Source: Lachnospiraceae bacterium XBB2008
Lineage (GTDB): Bacteria; Bacillota; Clostridia; Lachnospirales; Lachnospiraceae
Length of the DNA stretch: 62,906 nucleotides
NCBI GenBank assembly: GCA_900102235.1
Contig: FMVL01000011.1
Span: 40,363-103,268 of the forward strand
Direction of reading: 5' to 3'
Shown: piece after piece, positions 24,670-32,410 of the stretch
Position numbering within the stretch: the first letter of the stretch is position 1
How the letters are laid out: every line of letters starts with the position of its first letter
Notes under the pieces: model-generated
What the model was told of the DNA's origin: nothing
The model's input: the letters and a program-made list of their open reading frames with translations, nothing else
Databases searched by the model: none
Translations under genes and position numbers: made by a program

Positions 24670-25878
24670 TCAATCCGAAGCCTTGAAGTTGTAGATCGGT
24701 TTCAACACCTCGATTATATCCACTGCATCAGCCACCACATCGATGATATCCTCAAGAGACTTGTATGCCATAGGCGCCTCATCCAGAGTGTTCTCATTAA
24801 CGGATGTGGTGTATATTCCCTTCATGGTCTCCCGGTACTCCTCCATGGAAAGTGTATCTTTGGCTTTGGTGCGCGACATCACGCGACCGGCACCATGAGG
24901 AGCCGAGTAGTTCCAGTCAGGGTTACCCTTACCGATCGCCAGGATGGAACCGTCTCTCATATTGATGGGGATCAGTACCTTCTCGCCTTTATGCGCGGCT
25001 ATGGCTCCCTTTCTTAAGATCATCTCATCTGTGTCTATGTAGTTATGTATGGTATGGAAAGCCTCACCTGCATGAAATCCTGCTCTGTCTGTCAATATTT
25101 CCGCCATCTTCTCACGGCTTCTGCGCGCAAAAGCCTGGCATATCTCCACATCGTGAAGGTAATCATCCAAATGCTTACCGTAAAGGAAGCAAAGATCTGC
25201 GGGCATATCGGGCTCAAGATTTGCTTTATCCCATTTGAGCCGGTCAAGCGCTGCCTGGATCTCGTCTCTTCTACCCTGCTCTTTGTAAGTACGGATGATC
25301 TCGTCTCTGGCTTCCAGATACTCACCTATGCCCTTATGCAGATCTATGGCCAGCTGCTGATAGAGTTCTGCCACTTGCTTACCGAGATTACGGCTGCCGG
25401 AATGGATCACCAGATAATGGGTTCCGTCGGTCGAACGGTCTATCTCTATGAAATGGTTACCGCCACCCAGGGTGCCGAGCGATCTTTCGAGGCGTTTGGT
25501 ATCCCTTAAGTCTCTGTAGCATCTGAGCTCTGTCAGGTCAAACTTCTCCTGTCTGCCCTCCCATACATCCATGCCGGAAGGTATGAAATGAGCAGCCTCG
25601 TCTACTTTGTCCAGGTCTATATCATCTTTTCCGAGATCAACGGTGTACATGCCGCACCCGATATCCACGCCCACCACATTGGGAACGGCCTTATCGACCA
25701 CAGTCATGGTGGTTCCTATAGTACATCCCTTACCGGCGTGAACATCCGGCATTATTCTGATCTTAGAGCCCGAAGTGAACTCATAATCACACATTCTGCG
25801 GATCTGCTCTATCGCCTCATCCTCTACGATTGTCGCGTAGCAGATCGCTGTATTTATTTTTCCTTCTATTTTCATCAT
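24670..25878 (-). CDS. rtcB: RtcB RNA ligase
   Basis: RtcB joins 2',3'-cyclic phosphate or 3'-phosphate ends to 5'-OH ends with GTP and Mn. Conserved blocks are IMPDVHAGKGCTIGTT, VVGVDIGCGM (metal Cys), LGTLGGGNHFIEI and YSAPHGAGRVMSR (the His of this last block is the guanylylated residue in studied RtcB). The start at 25878 is chosen because AGGTGACAGAT precedes it; a longer frame begins before a hairpin. The gene is 79 bp downstream of the Ro60-like gene in the same orientation. This pairing is the known layout of bacterial RNA repair operons. 402 residues, normal for the RtcB group without intein. Confidence 0.92.
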   Translation of the reverse strand: MMKIEGKINTAICYATIVEDEAIEQIRRMCDYEFTSGSKIRIMPDVHAGKGCTIGTTMTVVDKAVPNVVGVDIGCGMYTVDLGKDDIDLDKVDEAAHFIPSGMDVWEGRQEKFDLTELRCYRDLRDTKRLERSLGTLGGGNHFIEIDRSTDGTHYLVIHSGSRNLGKQVAELYQQLAIDLHKGIGEYLEARDEIIRTYKEQGRRDEIQAALDRLKWDKANLEPDMPADLCFLYGKHLDDYLHDVEICQAFARRSREKMAEILTDRAGFHAGEAFHTIHNYIDTDEMILRKGAIAAHKGEKVLIPINMRDGSILAIGKGNPDWNYSAPHGAGRVMSRTKAKDTLSMEEYRETMKGIYTTSVNENTLDEAPMAYKSLEDIIDVVADAVDIIEVLKPIYNFKASD

Positions 25879-25887
25879 ATCTGTCAC

Positions 25888-25920
25888 CTGTATGGATACA
25901 GCCCCACTTTCGTGAGGCTG
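25888..25920 (-). promoter_or_regulatory. Intercistronic hairpins before rtcB
   Basis: Read on the minus strand, CAGCCTCAC-GAAA-GTGGGGCTG forms a 9-bp stem (one G-T pair) capped by a GNRA-type GAAA tetraloop. It is followed by the overlapping palindrome CTGTATCCATACAG, directly before the rtcB Shine-Dalgarno AGGTGA. No T tract follows, so RNA processing or translational control is more likely than termination. Confidence 0.5.
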
Positions 25921-25957
25921 CATCACTCAAAAAGTGCCTATACATTAAGTTATTAAA

Positions 25958-27436
25958 TTACGCTGCTATCTTCTCATATCTCGCGGAGTACAGGACGTCC
26001 ATCATGAACGCGTACGGATCGAGCAGATCTTTTGACAGCATGGAAAAGATCTGAGGGCTGCATCCGGATACCAGTGCCACACCCTGTTCGTTAGCGGTCA
26101 CGGGCTGCTGCTCATTTCTGCTCGCCACGTTCCAGAATACGATCTGAGGAAGCTTGTATCCGCATCTTGCATACTCTGCCTTGGCATACTCGAAATTACT
26201 CATCTGAGCATTGCCTGCGCAGGAGTCAAACTCCATATCGGATATGATATACAGTTTTTCGGGCATATCCTGCGGTCTGACCTTATTCTGAACCGCAGTC
26301 TTCAGGATCAGATCGAAGGTCTTGGCTATATCGGTGTTTGCACACTCATTATAGCTCATGCAATACTTCACTTTTTCAACGATGTCTCTGCCCTTAACCT
26401 CTACAAGCTTGGGATCAGAGGAAAAAGTGATAAAGTGACCCTTAAACGCACCCTTGTTATGCTCTGCAAAATAGATGCCCAAAGACTGAGCTACAGCTGC
26501 AGGCATGTACTGAGTAAAACCCCAGTACATGGAGGCGGAGCCATCCACTATGGCCAGAGCATTCTCAGAACCGGCGTAGTCCTCTAAGGACTTCCATGTC
26601 ACATCCATGGAATGACGCTCTGCTTCAGAGATACCGTTCGCGGATCTTAATCTGCCGATCACGGAAACTACCACATCGAAAGGTGTGAGCGTGCCCGTAT
26701 GCATTACGGAAGGATCTGCTTCTGCCTTAGTCAGAAAAGCTTTGTATCTGTCAGCATCATTCTGAAGAAATGCAGCTCTGTACTTATACAGCGCCTTGGA
26801 AGGCAGCTTCTCATAATCAAAAGAGTAATCCTTCTCGCGGAGGTTATTCTCTATGATCTTGATCTGAGCACGAAGCGCAGTCAGTGTCTTTCTGTACTGA
26901 GCATCGTTCATGCCTAAGGCTCTGGCGATCTTCTTCGCATTCTTCACGGTTTCAGCGTTGCTTGCGTTAACGGAGGGGAGCCACTTAGCCAGCAAGGATA
27001 CACTCTCGCCTGCCTCGAGTGCATGCATATCATTATCAAGCTGCTTCATAATATAAGCCATCATATCGGCCTCGCAGGGAGTACCGATAAGTGCGAGCAG
27101 ATCATCGTATCTGCCGTACTCTGCGATATACTCTATGTTTCTGCGAACAGACTCGGGCTCATTGACAGCCAGATAGGTAAGGATGGTCTTAAAGACTCTT
27201 CTCTCACCTAAGCCGCCTCTGATATCACGCGCGAAAAACAATGTCTTCATGGCGGTATCAGCATCTTCAGCATATGCCTTGATAAATCCGGAGACGATAT
27301 CTGCCTCTTCAGCATTACGAAGAGCACCGATCGTCGCGAAGAGATCCAGGCACTCAGACAGAGTGCTTCTATATGTAACTGCATCGTTCTCAGTATAGGT
27401 TGTGTTGGCTTCTTTCTTTAATACATTCAAAATCAT
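25958..27436 (-). CDS. Ro60/TROVE-like RNA-binding protein with vWA domain (DUF2828-like)
   Basis: The 492-residue protein has a helical-repeat N-terminal region (about 1-290, with GRYDDLLALIG, LLAKWLPSVNAS and NNLREKDYSFDY) and a C-terminal von Willebrand A domain whose metal site is VDGSASM, followed by KLYIISDMEFDS. This is the Ro60/TROVE plan; the wording of the motifs is closer to DUF2828 proteins than to canonical Ro. Ro proteins are rings that bind Y RNA and misfolded RNA and help exonucleases. The start at 27436 follows GGAGGTAAAAGAA. Directly upstream lies a tRNA-like RNA (27458-27562), and rtcB follows. I am confident of fold and context, less of which subfamily. Confidence 0.82.
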   Translation of the reverse strand: MILNVLKKEANTTYTENDAVTYRSTLSECLDLFATIGALRNAEEADIVSGFIKAYAEDADTAMKTLFFARDIRGGLGERRVFKTILTYLAVNEPESVRRNIEYIAEYGRYDDLLALIGTPCEADMMAYIMKQLDNDMHALEAGESVSLLAKWLPSVNASNAETVKNAKKIARALGMNDAQYRKTLTALRAQIKIIENNLREKDYSFDYEKLPSKALYKYRAAFLQNDADRYKAFLTKAEADPSVMHTGTLTPFDVVVSVIGRLRSANGISEAERHSMDVTWKSLEDYAGSENALAIVDGSASMYWGFTQYMPAAVAQSLGIYFAEHNKGAFKGHFITFSSDPKLVEVKGRDIVEKVKYCMSYNECANTDIAKTFDLILKTAVQNKVRPQDMPEKLYIISDMEFDSCAGNAQMSNFEYAKAEYARCGYKLPQIVFWNVASRNEQQPVTANEQGVALVSGCSPQIFSMLSKDLLDPYAFMMDVLYSARYEKIAA

Positions 27437-27457
27437 TTCTTTTACCTCCAATTCTGA

Positions 27458-27562
27458 GTCTGCACAAGACACATCAGGAACGGGATTCGAACCCGCGATT
27501 CGTGACCGCAGTCACGTGCTTAACCACTGAGCTATCCTTACTTGCTGTAAGTGTCTTTAGAC
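27458..27562 (-). ncRNA. tRNA-mimicking Y-like RNA (YrlA type)
   Basis: Read on the minus strand, 27541-27473 resembles a tRNA: acceptor GTAAGGA with TCCTGAT (6 of 7 pairs), D arm GCTCAGTGGTTAAGC, T arm GCGGG-TTCGAAT-CCCGT. The middle hairpin GTGAC-TGCG-GTCAC has only a 4-nt loop, so it cannot hold an anticodon. Flanking sequences pair to each other: AAGACAC (27557-27551) with GTGTCTT (27472-27466) and GTCT (27562-27559) with AGAC (27461-27458), leaving bulges. Bacterial YrlA RNAs have just such a tRNA-like module on a Ro-binding stem and sit beside ro genes. The 3' strand ends 22 bp before the Ro60-like start codon. Ends of the RNA are estimates. Confidence 0.75.
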
Positions 27563-27683
27563 TGTACAAAGCACATGTACAACTCGGATTAACTGTCCAA
27601 TGTAGGATTTGCTGTTTGTGCTTTTGTGATTTTATGGTATAACAGAATTGGGGAGATGAAAAGAAGCAGAATTGTCTTATATG

Positions 27684-27756
27684 GCAACCCCATTTTTGAT
27701 AGATAAATGTATGTTTTTCTATAAATAACAGATTATTTGCAACCCCATATAGGGTT
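27684..27756 (+). promoter_or_regulatory. Promoter and candidate operator of the WYL regulator gene
   Basis: A sigma-A-like promoter is visible: -35 TTGATA (27696-27701), 18-bp spacer, -10 TATAAA (27720-27725). GCAACCCCAT occurs at 27684-27693, just upstream of the -35, and again at 27739-27748, downstream of the expected start point. The second box is also half of the inverted repeat AACCC-CATATA-GGGTT (27741-27756), right before the Shine-Dalgarno GGAGGG. Confidence 0.6.
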
Positions 27757-27771
27757 CCCGGAGGGATCGCT

Positions 27772-28767
27772 ATGACAGAAAAATACAAGATCTACATACC
27801 TGAAGAGATGAGATCGCGCCTTATGAACGACGCTGAACTCTTTGAATTCACCAAAAACGACGGTTCGGTGAACCTGAACGCTTTTCTTAAAGAACTCCTG
27901 GTCAACTATTTCGACCAGTACCGTGAGGCGAAGAAACAGCTGCTCGACACGATCCTCTCCGATCTGAGCGAGTACTCGTCCATCACCGATACGGACGCAG
28001 GTGCCATCGCCGACAAGATCATCAATACATATATGAGATCCGGCGAATACGGCTCCGGGCGAAATGCTACGATCACGCTGACCGTAAGCGGACGCTCTTT
28101 AGATGTGATGAGTTCCATTGAGAACAATATGCTCGCTCAGGTATCACTTTCTCAATATATAAACGACATGTTGAGCTCGTATCTGTCCATCTCCAGAAGC
28201 AACAGTGAGATGATCATTTTCCGTGATACATTCGAGGATCTGAATAAAGCCATTAAGAGCAATCGCATCATCACTTTCTCCTCGACCTCCTCACCCGGCC
28301 CGGTATTCACCATCAGGCCTTATATGATCGCGACTTCCAAGGAGGAGCAGTGTAACTATCTGCTGTGCACCGACGACCGATTCTGGCAGCCCAGAACATT
28401 CAGGATTTCCAGAATACGTGCCCTATATTTGACGGCTGACAGATTCGACATGAACGAGAAAACCCTTCAGGAACTGAAAGAGATCGCAAGACGCAATCCT
28501 CAGTCTGCTTCCAGGAATATAGAAGCAAAAGTGGTCATGAACGACCGCGGCATCCACAGGTTCCATATGATCACAAAGAACAGACCGGATGTAGAGCGCA
28601 GAGAAGGCAACACGTTTTATTTCAACTGGCCCAGACGCCAGCTGGAGGACTATTTTGTGCGTTTCGGCAAAGACGCCGTCATCGTATCCCCTCCGGAATG
28701 CATAGAATCCCTTAAGGCCTTTTACGGCAAAGCACTGGATGCCTACCGGCGCGCGGAGAAGCAATAA
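27772..28767 (+). CDS. WYL-domain transcriptional regulator
   Basis: The 331-residue protein is divergent to the Ro60-like/rtcB operon. The N-terminal part carries two short ribbon-helix-helix or HTH-like segments (YIPEEMRSRLM, and ATITLTVSGRSLDVM with YINDML). A central-to-C-terminal WYL domain shows the QPRTFRISRIRAL block and a C-terminal extension (RGIHRFHMITKNRPDV). WYL regulators respond to nucleic-acid or nucleotide ligands in several defence and repair systems. It probably controls both itself and the RNA repair operon. Proteobacterial rtcB operons use RtcR instead, so this is a different regulator in the same place. Confidence 0.8.
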   Translation: MTEKYKIYIPEEMRSRLMNDAELFEFTKNDGSVNLNAFLKELLVNYFDQYREAKKQLLDTILSDLSEYSSITDTDAGAIADKIINTYMRSGEYGSGRNATITLTVSGRSLDVMSSIENNMLAQVSLSQYINDMLSSYLSISRSNSEMIIFRDTFEDLNKAIKSNRIITFSSTSSPGPVFTIRPYMIATSKEEQCNYLLCTDDRFWQPRTFRISRIRALYLTADRFDMNEKTLQELKEIARRNPQSASRNIEAKVVMNDRGIHRFHMITKNRPDVERREGNTFYFNWPRRQLEDYFVRFGKDAVIVSPPECIESLKAFYGKALDAYRRAEKQ

Positions 28768-28799
28768 TCCTCAAATATGCTTTTTCTCCCTTCTGCGGA

Positions 28800-29102
28800 T
28801 CATTGCTTCCCGGCCATCATCGCTGATTTCTTTGGAGTAAAGGTAACATTAAGAACCATGTCCATGCCGTCAGCAAGACGCTGGAGAAGTTTGATGGATG
28901 GATTACGCGTCCCATTCTCAAGCCTGCTGATCTCAGTCTGAGCAATCCCGGTTCTTTCTGACAGTTCCTTCTGAGTCAGATTTTGAGAAATCCTGGCATC
29001 GATCATAGCTCGAACCACATTCATCTCGGGTTGTATCTCATCATATGACGCAGCAAATTCAGGATCGTGCATCCTTTTTTCTTTATACTCTTTTAATGTC
29101 AT
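28800..29102 (-). CDS. HTH (XRE) antitoxin, HigA-like
   Basis: The 100-residue protein has an N-terminal linker and a C-terminal XRE-type helix-turn-helix (NLTQKELSERTGIAQTEIS, then RLENGTRNPSI). In HigBA modules the antitoxin has this fold and represses its own operon. The start at 29102 follows GGAGGTGATTGAT. The 3-nt gap to the toxin stop shows coupling, with the toxin gene first. Confidence 0.85.
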   Translation of the reverse strand: MTLKEYKEKRMHDPEFAASYDEIQPEMNVVRAMIDARISQNLTQKELSERTGIAQTEISRLENGTRNPSIKLLQRLADGMDMVLNVTFTPKKSAMMAGKQ

Positions 29103-29103
29103 A

Positions 29104-29475
29104 TCAATCACCTCCATCTTGTTTATCTGCCTCTTTATGGCGCTTTATCCAATCATCCCGCCTATATTTCGCCGTTTTGATCTCGTTAGGCGGTGTTTTT
29201 TGTGTTTTCTTAATAAATCCGTTTGTTATGATTATCCTTCTCCCCACGAAAAAGAAATATAACACCCTTGTGATATTAGTGCCCTGTTTGCATCTAAGTT
29301 CAAATATCCCATCACCCACTGAACAGGAATATGGCAAGCGTAATTCTGTTCCCTTTTCTTCAAGAATTTCCATTAATCCAATCATCTTAGCAGCCATCTT
29401 TCCGTCAAGGGAATCCAGGAAATCGGATACCGGCTGCTTTCCGTCTTCCGATTCATAAAATACTATCTGAAACAC
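29104..29475 (-). CDS. RelE/HigB-type toxin (phage Gp49-like)
   Basis: The 123-residue protein begins FQIVFYESEDGKQPVSDFLDSL and contains GDGIFELRCKQGTNITRVLYFF and IIITNGFIKKTQKTP, the pattern of the Gp49/HigB mRNA interferase family that cleaves mRNA at the ribosome. The start is GTG, eight bases after GGGGG. Toxin-first order with an XRE antitoxin matches HigBA. The plus-strand neighbour is the WYL regulator. Confidence 0.88.
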   Translation of the reverse strand: MFQIVFYESEDGKQPVSDFLDSLDGKMAAKMIGLMEILEEKGTELRLPYSCSVGDGIFELRCKQGTNITRVLYFFFVGRRIIITNGFIKKTQKTPPNEIKTAKYRRDDWIKRHKEADKQDGGD

Positions 29476-29601
29476 TTTGTCCCCCTTTATTGTATGAGAT
29501 ATATCTCAACCGCGTCAAGTCATTCATAATCATGCCATAGTAATGTACGTGTTCAAACTAATTGAATCTTATCAAAGGATATGTACGATAATCAGGACAT
29601 C

Positions 29602-29624
29602 AAAAAAAGCCCCGAGGGGCTTTT
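29602..29624. terminator. Bidirectional-looking terminator
   Basis: A run of A, the stem GCCCC-GA-GGGGC and a run of T. On the minus strand it follows the J-domain gene (stop at 29669) and is followed by T7. The segment 29476-29668 holds no other convincing gene. Confidence 0.75.
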
Positions 29625-29668
29625 ATCTGAAGGAGATTGCCAAACTGACCGAACACTACGCCTCCCCG

Positions 29669-30601
29669 TCACGCCTGATCGAGGAGGGTCTGAATCTGAA
29701 GATTGATGCTTTCGATCGCCGAAGTCTGAGTTTTTTCAGCATGACGCAGCCACAGATCCACATCAACAGACTTAAGGTTAGCACGGCGTTTGTGTTTGGG
29801 ATCATTATGTACGACAGCTTTCAGTTTCACCGCTCTTCTTTCAAAAAGAGGAATGATGCCGAATAACAGTCTGTCATCCTTAAAAGTGAGATACCCCAGT
29901 TCGTGACCGCCCTTATCACGCAGATAGAGCCGATGATCCCTGACGGATCCGGGGATCAGGATATCTCCGTCATTTGGTGCACTTTTTCCAGGCGCCAGTT
30001 CAAGCATCGCCTTCGAATAATAGCTTTCAGAGTTTTCATCCCATTTCATCAGTGAAAAGGCCATGTCCGCCCCGAAAAACTGCCCGGCGATCAGGTATGT
30101 GATGTCGCCCATAAGGCTCATGTCCCGCGAGCGGTCAATGTGTTTAGCCTCATCGTCCCGGGCGATTATCTCTTTTGCCGTGGTGTACAGACTTTTGAGA
30201 AAAAGTGAGAACTCTTCATCAGGGATCCACATGTACCGGCCCTGGTCCACGGTCATAAGCCCAAGCCGGTTACCGTCCTCATCTTCATAATACTGATAAA
30301 TCGGTCTGGCTGCGAAGGCATTGGGATTAACCGGCGCATTCCAGCGTATCCGTTTCATTTCCAGAGTTTTCTCGCGGATCTGCTCTTCTTCGAGATGGTC
30401 GAGCATATATTCGTAAGCCCGGTTGATCTCATGAACTTCATACGGATAATCATGTTCCGAAACGGAATCGGGATGAGTGACCACCATAAGTGAGTGGTAA
30501 CGTTTCTTCAGTTCTTCAATGCCGGTATCCGGCAAAATGCCCAGTATTTCACAGGCTTTATGTTTGTTCATGGCGCGTCGGTCCGATACTGTTTTTTTCA
30601 C
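29669..30601 (-). CDS. J-domain protein
   Basis: The N-terminal about 75 residues form a J domain: CEILGILPDTGIEELKKRYH, the essential HPD in VVTHPDS, and a final helix (VHEINRAYEYML). J domains stimulate DnaK ATPase. The rest (about 80-310) has no Gly/Phe or zinc-finger domains and seems beta-rich; it contains EDEDGNRLGLMTVDQGRYMW. It is therefore a class III co-chaperone with a client or partner still unknown. Start is GTG at 30601; an internal ATG 10 codons later would also retain the J domain. Confidence 0.75.
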   Translation of the reverse strand: MKKTVSDRRAMNKHKACEILGILPDTGIEELKKRYHSLMVVTHPDSVSEHDYPYEVHEINRAYEYMLDHLEEEQIREKTLEMKRIRWNAPVNPNAFAARPIYQYYEDEDGNRLGLMTVDQGRYMWIPDEEFSLFLKSLYTTAKEIIARDDEAKHIDRSRDMSLMGDITYLIAGQFFGADMAFSLMKWDENSESYYSKAMLELAPGKSAPNDGDILIPGSVRDHRLYLRDKGGHELGYLTFKDDRLLFGIIPLFERRAVKLKAVVHNDPKHKRRANLKSVDVDLWLRHAEKTQTSAIESINLQIQTLLDQA

Positions 30602-30632
30602 AATATCATCTTTTCTCCTGTATAATCAAGGT

Positions 30633-30728
30633 ATGTGCACGCGCTATTACATTGACAACTACAGAGAGGTCCGTCCAACCGATATCGTTCCCGTCATTGC
30701 GCCGGATCATTGCTGTCTCAGGCGTTGA
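30633..30728 (+). pseudogene. Remnant of a SRAP/YedK (HMCES-like) gene
   Basis: A 31-codon frame reads MCTRYYIDNY then REVRPTDIVPVIAPD. SRAP proteins start with the catalytic Cys2 (MCGRY) and carry a VRPTD-xxPVI block some 40-60 residues later. Here the two are fused, and everything after is missing. It looks like a SRAP gene reduced by an internal deletion. TATAAT lies 13 bases before the start, so the frame may be expressed. Confidence 0.5.
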
Positions 30729-30789
30729 ATGATATGAATGTGTGCCCCGAAAAAAACCGTTAGTTCACCCGTGATCAACTATCCGCAGA

Positions 30790-31494
30790 TCAAAATCTCT
30801 CGCCGTAATCAAACGCCTTGAATTCATCGTTTTTTTCTGTCACATATACATTGAAACCACTGCTCGAAAAAGTGCTGTGCCGGATGCTTTCCGCAAAATC
30901 ATCCGGCAGATATTCTTTGGGGATCTTCTTTAGCGCTCCGGGAGTGTCCTTAAACGAAGTGTAGATGTATGCGATCTCATTTTCCCCCAGATCCATCGCA
31001 TATTCATAGGAATGGTTGTCGCAGTCGATGGCTTTATAGACCGGATATGCAAACCGCCCGGCCTCCTCGAATTCGAGCATCGCATTCACTTCCCCATGCT
31101 CGCCTTTGAGCGTATATACGCAGTTCTTAAGCCGGTCGATCTCTGCTGCATAATCCTCGTCGGAATATGTGCATTTCAGATACACTTCACACGTCGGATC
31201 GTCCCACGTATCCTGATAGGAAAAATAAAATACAGGTCCGTCTCCGTTCTCGAATGCACTACCGGGTATAGTCTGAGGAAATGCAAAGAATCCGGTATGC
31301 ACTTTTCCAACTACTTCCTGTGTATACTCATGCATGGTCTCTGCGTACTTATCCGCATCCCTTGTGACCTTCGCGGGTCCTCCGAACAGGAAAAGATACG
31401 CGAACCCAAAAAATAAACATACCAGCAGAGCGCCGCAGACAGCAGCCACGACGAGGATCACGCTTCCGGCTTTATTCCCCTTCTTTTCAGTCAT
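30790..31494 (-). CDS. Hypothetical membrane-anchored protein
   Basis: The 234-residue protein has one N-terminal transmembrane helix (VILVVAAVCGALLVCLFFGF) with a short basic cytoplasmic start, and an extracytoplasmic domain with many acidic and aromatic residues (YFSYQDTWDDPTCEVYLKC). No family is recognised. It overlaps the GH43 gene by 8 bp, so the two are co-translated, but no link to sugar metabolism can be inferred from its sequence. Confidence 0.55.
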   Translation of the reverse strand: MTEKKGNKAGSVILVVAAVCGALLVCLFFGFAYLFLFGGPAKVTRDADKYAETMHEYTQEVVGKVHTGFFAFPQTIPGSAFENGDGPVFYFSYQDTWDDPTCEVYLKCTYSDEDYAAEIDRLKNCVYTLKGEHGEVNAMLEFEEAGRFAYPVYKAIDCDNHSYEYAMDLGENEIAYIYTSFKDTPGALKKIPKEYLPDDFAESIRHSTFSSSGFNVYVTEKNDEFKAFDYGERF

Positions 31495-32410
31495 TTTCTA
31501 TTCCTTCAACTCCGGAGCATTTTTCGATGGTATCGATCGTGCCGTCGTGGTTGTATTTAAACTCCGCGACGCAGACACTGCGGTGGAACAGGCTGCCGCC
31601 CGGCAGTTCGTCCGTATGATAGAAAAGATAAGAATGTCCCTTATAATCGCAGATCCCGGGATGGTTGGTAAAGCAGGGGCCTTCTTCCATCAGCACGCCT
31701 CTGTACTTCCAGGGGCCGGTGGCCGTGGGTGCGGTCGCATAGGCGAAGTGCTCGTTTCGCTTTTCTCCCTCTGCAAAAGCGGCAAAGACCATGTAATAAA
31801 GGTCGTTTCTCTTATAGAACCACGGGCCTTCACCGTAAGTCGTTCCGGTCATGTGGCTTCCTTTTCCAAAAGATTCAACAGTCATGGGAACCTTAACGAC
31901 ACCGACGCTCTCGTCTATGGAGATCATGTCTTCATTAAGAAGGACGTAGCGGAGTTCGGGGTTGCCGAAATACAGATAAGCCTGTCCGTCATCATCGATG
32001 AAGACCGTGGGATCTATGTCGTTCCAGTCGCCCTCGTCGACGAGAGGATAACCGAGATCCTTAAAAGGCCCGGTGGGGCTGTCGGAAACGCCCACGGAAA
32101 TAGCCATTCCGCCGTCGGTCTTATGAACCGGGCAATAGAGGTAGAACTTGCCGTTTCGCTCGATGCACTGCGGTGCCCACGCGCGGTCGTCCGCCCATTC
32201 GATATCCGAAAGGCCGAAGATCCTGCCGTGATCGGTCCAGTTGACCATGTCTTTGGTGGAGTAGCACCGCCAGTCGACCATCGTATAGAAGTCGTTGATC
32301 AGCTCATCCTCATCGTGCGTAGTATACAGATAAAGCGTATCGCCGTATACCATCGGCGCCGGATCGGCGGTGTAGATGTCAGTTACTATCGGGTTTTTGC
32401 TTTTGCTCAT
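31487..32410 (-). CDS. GH43 glycosidase (arabinofuranosidase/xylosidase type)
   Basis: The 307-residue protein is a five-bladed propeller of family 43. Catalytic residues are visible: the Asp base in YTADPAPMV, the pKa-modulating Asp in NDIDPTVFIDDDG, and the acid Glu in TYGEGPWFY. No signal peptide, so it likely acts on imported arabinoxylan-type oligosaccharides, together with enzymes such as the GH2 enzyme at 17039. It lies between two membrane protein genes with overlaps on both sides. Start after GGAGGAGAA. Confidence 0.88.
   Translation of the reverse strand: MSKSKNPIVTDIYTADPAPMVYGDTLYLYTTHDEDELINDFYTMVDWRCYSTKDMVNWTDHGRIFGLSDIEWADDRAWAPQCIERNGKFYLYCPVHKTDGGMAISVGVSDSPTGPFKDLGYPLVDEGDWNDIDPTVFIDDDGQAYLYFGNPELRYVLLNEDMISIDESVGVVKVPMTVESFGKGSHMTGTTYGEGPWFYKRNDLYYMVFAAFAEGEKRNEHFAYATAPTATGPWKYRGVLMEEGPCFTNHPGICDYKGHSYLFYHTDELPGGSLFHRSVCVAEFKYNHDGTIDTIEKCSGVEGIEND

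Noticed and set aside
27473-27541. A normal tRNA gene
   Set aside because: The middle arm has a 4-nt loop (TGCG), there is one acceptor mismatch, and flanking segments close the RNA, so it cannot decode.
29543-29866. Plus-strand frame with a protein-like stretch (EIAKLTEHYASPSRLIEEGL)
   Set aside because: It lies across a terminator and antisense to the end of the J-domain gene and has no ribosome site.
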